A program made the translations under genes and the position numbers. Shown here piece after piece: positions 61,728 to 64,000 of a DNA stretch of 64,000 nt; position 1 is the stretch's first letter; the number at the start of each line of letters is the position of its first letter. The notes beneath the pieces are model-generated. The model worked only from the letters and a program-made list of their open reading frames with translations, did no database searches and was not told the DNA's origin. The stretch comes from Nodularia sp034931045 (GTDB lineage: Bacteria > Cyanobacteriota > Cyanobacteriia > Cyanobacteriales > Nostocaceae), in contig NZ_JAYGHH010000001.1 in the NCBI RefSeq assembly GCF_034931045.1, forward strand, positions 124,001 to 188,000. Reading direction: 5' to 3'.

Positions 61728-63215
61728 ATGTCAAGGGTGACTGAGAAGCAAGGCTCAAGAGAGCTGCTACTTGATCCGGAACAACCTAAGATTTGGTGGG
61801 GTATCGCTGTAGCCCTACCAATTGTAATCGCTGCGGGACTACTAACTACTGCCAAAGTTGAGCAGCTAAAAAAAATAGGCGTACCTGTACCCGTAAAACC
61901 ACTGGCTAATAGCATTAGTTCTGTGGGGCGTTTGGAACCAAAAGGGGAAGTTTTGAGACTTTCAGCCCCCGCAGCTGGATTGCAATCTTCATCACGAATT
62001 CAGCAGCTTTTCGTGCGTGAAGGTGAGCGAGTGAGAAAAGGTCAAGTCGTGGCGATTTTAGATAACCATGATACCCAACTAGCTGCTCTAGAAGAAGCAA
62101 AAGCCAGACTACAAGAAGCACGGGCGAATTTAGCTCAAGTCAGAGTTGCTTCACCCAGAGATATAGAAGCACAAACCGCAGTCATTGCCCGTTTACAAGC
62201 CCAGTTAAACGGAGAAAGGGATGCTCAACAAGCGGCAATTGCGCGGATAGCTGCCCAGCTAAGTGGAGAAAAAGTTGCTCAACAAGCAGGTGTTGAACGC
62301 TTAGAGGCTGAACTCAGAGGACAACAAGAAAACTTAAGAGCAACAGTTGCTCGCATCCAAGCCGAACAGCGTGATGCTCAAGTTGATGCTGGACGGTATG
62401 ATTTCTTATATCGAGAAGGTGCTATTTCCCAGCAAGAACGGGATAGCAGAAGACTCAGAGCGCAAACTGCTAATCAGCAAGTTAGAGAAACCCAAGCTAG
62501 TCTGCGAAAAGCGCAGGAGACTATACGGCAACAACTAGCCGAGGCTAGAGCTAATCAGGTAAAAACTATTGCCACTTTGCAACAACAACTTGTTGAAGCT
62601 AGAGTGACTCGTGATCAAACTATCAGGACTTTGGAAAGTCAAATTAACGAAGAACAAGCCAGATTGAGCCGAATTAAAGACTTCCGTCCGACTGATATCC
62701 AGAGGGGACAAGCTCAAGTTAGTAATGCGATCGCTAATGTAAAAAGAGCCGAAGCAGAACTAAAATTAAGCTACGTTCAAGCGCCAATTGCTGGCGAAAT
62801 TTTAGCAGTTCACACCAAATCAGGAGAATCTATCAGTGCAAGTGGCATTGCTGAAATTGGCGAAACCAATCAAATGACTGTTGTTGCTGAAGTTCCTGAA
62901 GACGCTATTTCTCAAGTTCGCATAGGTCAAACCGCTACTGTCACGAGCGAAAATGGAGCATTTGCCGGGGAATTAACAGGAACCGTCACTGAAATTGGCA
63001 GAAAAATTGGCAAGAAAGATGTCTTAAGTACAGATCCCGTAGCAGATGTAGACGCTAGAGTTGTGGAAGTCAAAATTACCTTAACTCCAGAAGATAGTCA
63101 GAAAGTTTCTGGTTTTACAAATGCTAAGGTACTTGCCCAAATTAATAAAGAATTAAATTCTAATTCTAATTCTAATTCTAATTCTAATTCTGAGTCTAAT
63201 TCTGATTCTGATTGA
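61728..63215 (+). CDS. devB: DevB-type membrane fusion protein (HlyD family) of the heterocyst glycolipid exporter
   Basis: A 495-residue HlyD/DevB-family periplasmic adaptor. N-terminal membrane anchor (IWWGIAVALPIVIAAGLLTT, about residues 23-42). Lipoyl-type domain halves: SVGRLEPKGEVLRLSAP...VREGERVRKGQVVAILDNHD and LSYVQAPIAGEILAVHTKSGESIS. A long coiled-coil hairpin lies between them (residues about 120-345). A beta-barrel TVVAEVPEDAISQVRIGQTATVTSENGAF follows. The C-terminus is a Ser/Asn-rich tail from a hexamer repeat. DevB works with DevC and DevA in export of heterocyst envelope glycolipids. The ATG has no strong binding site. NtcA control is suggested by the upstream site. Confidence 0.92.
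   Translation: MSRVTEKQGSRELLLDPEQPKIWWGIAVALPIVIAAGLLTTAKVEQLKKIGVPVPVKPLANSISSVGRLEPKGEVLRLSAPAAGLQSSSRIQQLFVREGERVRKGQVVAILDNHDTQLAALEEAKARLQEARANLAQVRVASPRDIEAQTAVIARLQAQLNGERDAQQAAIARIAAQLSGEKVAQQAGVERLEAELRGQQENLRATVARIQAEQRDAQVDAGRYDFLYREGAISQQERDSRRLRAQTANQQVRETQASLRKAQETIRQQLAEARANQVKTIATLQQQLVEARVTRDQTIRTLESQINEEQARLSRIKDFRPTDIQRGQAQVSNAIANVKRAEAELKLSYVQAPIAGEILAVHTKSGESISASGIAEIGETNQMTVVAEVPEDAISQVRIGQTATVTSENGAFAGELTGTVTEIGRKIGKKDVLSTDPVADVDARVVEVKITLTPEDSQKVSGFTNAKVLAQINKELNSNSNSNSNSNSESNSDSD
63160..63212 (+). repeat. Hexamer tandem repeat coding the Asn/Ser tail of DevB
   Basis: AATTCT (encoding Asn-Ser) repeated about six times, then variants GAGTCT and GATTCT. In frame it encodes a low-complexity NSNSNS...SDSD tail of about 19 residues. 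Slippage here would change tail length without shifting the frame. Confidence 0.85.
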
Positions 63216-63315
63216 GCCTTAATTCCAATTCCAGACAAGAATTTGACAAAAAAGAAATTTTAGATTTTGGATGAAATATTCCCATCCAAAATTTAAAGTT
63301 AAATCGCTTTCTTAA

Positions 63316-63357
63316 GTACGAATTACGAACTACGAACTACGAACTACGAATTACGCA
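63316..63357. repeat. Heptamer block between devB and devC (ACGAATT/ACGAACT)
   Basis: About six copies of ACGAATT or ACGAACT, the same unit as in the blocks at 46733 and 61627, lie directly before the devC start. The devC ATG has no classic ribosome binding site because of this insertion. Confidence 0.85.
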
Positions 63358-63359
63358 TA

Positions 63360-64000
63360 ATGGCTCGTAAAATACCCCTGTCTTGGCTACAACTGACGAG
63401 AGACAAAAGTCGCCTAGCCGTGGCTTTGGCAGGAATTGCCTTTGCCGATATTCTCATGTTTATGCAAATTGGTTTTCGGGATGCCCTCTATTATAGTAAC
63501 GTGCGGTTACATGGTAGCTTAAAAGGTGACATCGTTTTAATTAATAAACAATCTAATGCTTTACTAGCAATGCAAACCTTTTCTCAAAGAAGGTTGTATA
63601 AAGCTCTAGAATTAGAAGCAGTAGAGTCGGTACATCCAATCTATTTAGATTATACCACCTGGAGAAACCCCGTCACGGGTCGTCCTCGAAGCATTCTGAT
63701 ATTTGGTATGAATCCAGAAACTAATATATTTGATTTGCCAGGGGTTCAGGAAAATTTGGATAAATTAAAACTACCTGATGTGGTTTTATTTGACAGTTCT
63801 TCTAGAGAAGAATATGGACCAATTGCGGCTGAGGTAAAAAAAGGAAATGCTGTAACAGCAGAGGTGCAAAGAAGACGAGTTAAAGTAGATGGACTGTTTA
63901 CTTTAGGTGCATCTTTTGGCGCAGATGGTAATTTAATTACCAGTGACGTAAACTTTTTGAGGATATTTGCCAATCGTCAACGAGGATTAATTGATATTGG
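63360..64000 (+). CDS. devC: DevC-type ABC exporter permease, 5' part (cut by window edge)
   Basis: The frame is open from ATG 63360 to the window end, about 213 residues. Features: MARKIPLSWLQLTRDKSRLAVALAGIAFADILMFMQIGFRDALYYSNVRLHGSLKGDIVLIN (parts: SWLQLTRDKSRLAVALAGIAF; MFMQIGFRDALYYSNV), the N-terminal membrane helix and first periplasmic stretch of the DevC family (MacB-type fold), then SRRLYKALELEAVESVHPIYLDYTTWRNP, FGMNPETNIFDLPG and SDVNFLRIFANRQRG. It is the membrane subunit working with DevB and the ATPase DevA, whose gene should follow outside the window. The start lies 145 bases after devB. Confidence 0.9.
   Translation, partial: MARKIPLSWLQLTRDKSRLAVALAGIAFADILMFMQIGFRDALYYSNVRLHGSLKGDIVLINKQSNALLAMQTFSQRRLYKALELEAVESVHPIYLDYTTWRNPVTGRPRSILIFGMNPETNIFDLPGVQENLDKLKLPDVVLFDSSSREEYGPIAAEVKKGNAVTAEVQRRRVKVDGLFTLGASFGADGNLITSDVNFLRIFANRQRGLIDI

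Overview
The window comes from a filamentous, heterocyst-forming cyanobacterium of the Nostoc/Anabaena/Nodularia type. It holds light-dependent protochlorophyllide reductase (por), the aerobic Mg-protoporphyrin ester cyclase (acsF), phycocyanobilin synthase (pcyA) and a PsbP-like protein. It also carries a DevB/DevC exporter (the heterocyst glycolipid type), a giant Ser/Thr-His kinase of the HstK type, many HIP1 octamers (GCGATCGC), and blocks of seven-base tandem repeats (TGCTGAG, ACGAATT, TAGTCAT and similar) typical of Nostocales. Most genes are single or in short runs on both strands, and no rRNA or tRNA gene was seen. A run of 67 Ns at 46766-46832 marks an assembly gap beside one heptamer block.

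1-11.3 kb is mostly housekeeping: a cut gene end, YraN, a pentapeptide-repeat lumen protein, por, two nuclease-fold accessory genes (Uma2 and PD-(D/E)XK), dnaG, a cell-wall amidase/glucosaminidase-like protein, two conserved envelope proteins, a thioredoxin and fabG. 11.8-17.1 kb is the most distinctive block. It is a four-gene minus-strand operon encoding an HTH plus degenerate P-loop protein, a MoxR AAA+ ATPase, a VWA protein and a formylglycine-generating-enzyme-like protein. A divergent small membrane protein and a promoter region with related short motifs sit beside it. It resembles the MoxR/VWA-centred NTP-dependent conflict systems of multicellular bacteria and is the best candidate for a little-described system here.

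17.2-31 kb holds a WecA/MraY-type sugar-phosphate transferase, groEL2 behind a perfect CIRCE operator, corA, the RNase P RNA gene (rnpB), RNase III, a PEP-CTERM protein, an oxidoreductase, a sensor histidine kinase, a RibD-like reductase and a FemAB/GNAT-like protein. 31-34 kb is a rearranged stretch: a HigBA pair whose antitoxin seems to lack its DNA-binding half, and a universal stress gene between two direct repeats, one of which is the 3' end of a neighbouring TPR gene. 34-47 kb carries queA, prmA, serA, a ketopantoate-reductase-like gene, a collagen-like secreted protein, acsF, thrC with a ThiS/MoaD-like neighbour, tandem DUF2267 genes, and a frameshifted HicB-like antitoxin remnant at 43.6 kb.

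47.5-56 kb has the 1795-residue hybrid kinase and a three-gene iron/siderophore-type ABC importer without its binding protein. 56-64 kb has a J-domain protein, psbP, maf, a two-repeat CRISPR mini-array next to a DUF433/DUF5615 toxin-antitoxin pair, pcyA, and the devBC start. An exact NtcA-type site (GTA-N8-TAC) lies about 420 bases upstream of devB. Functions are inferred from the translated sequences and family knowledge; no searches were run.
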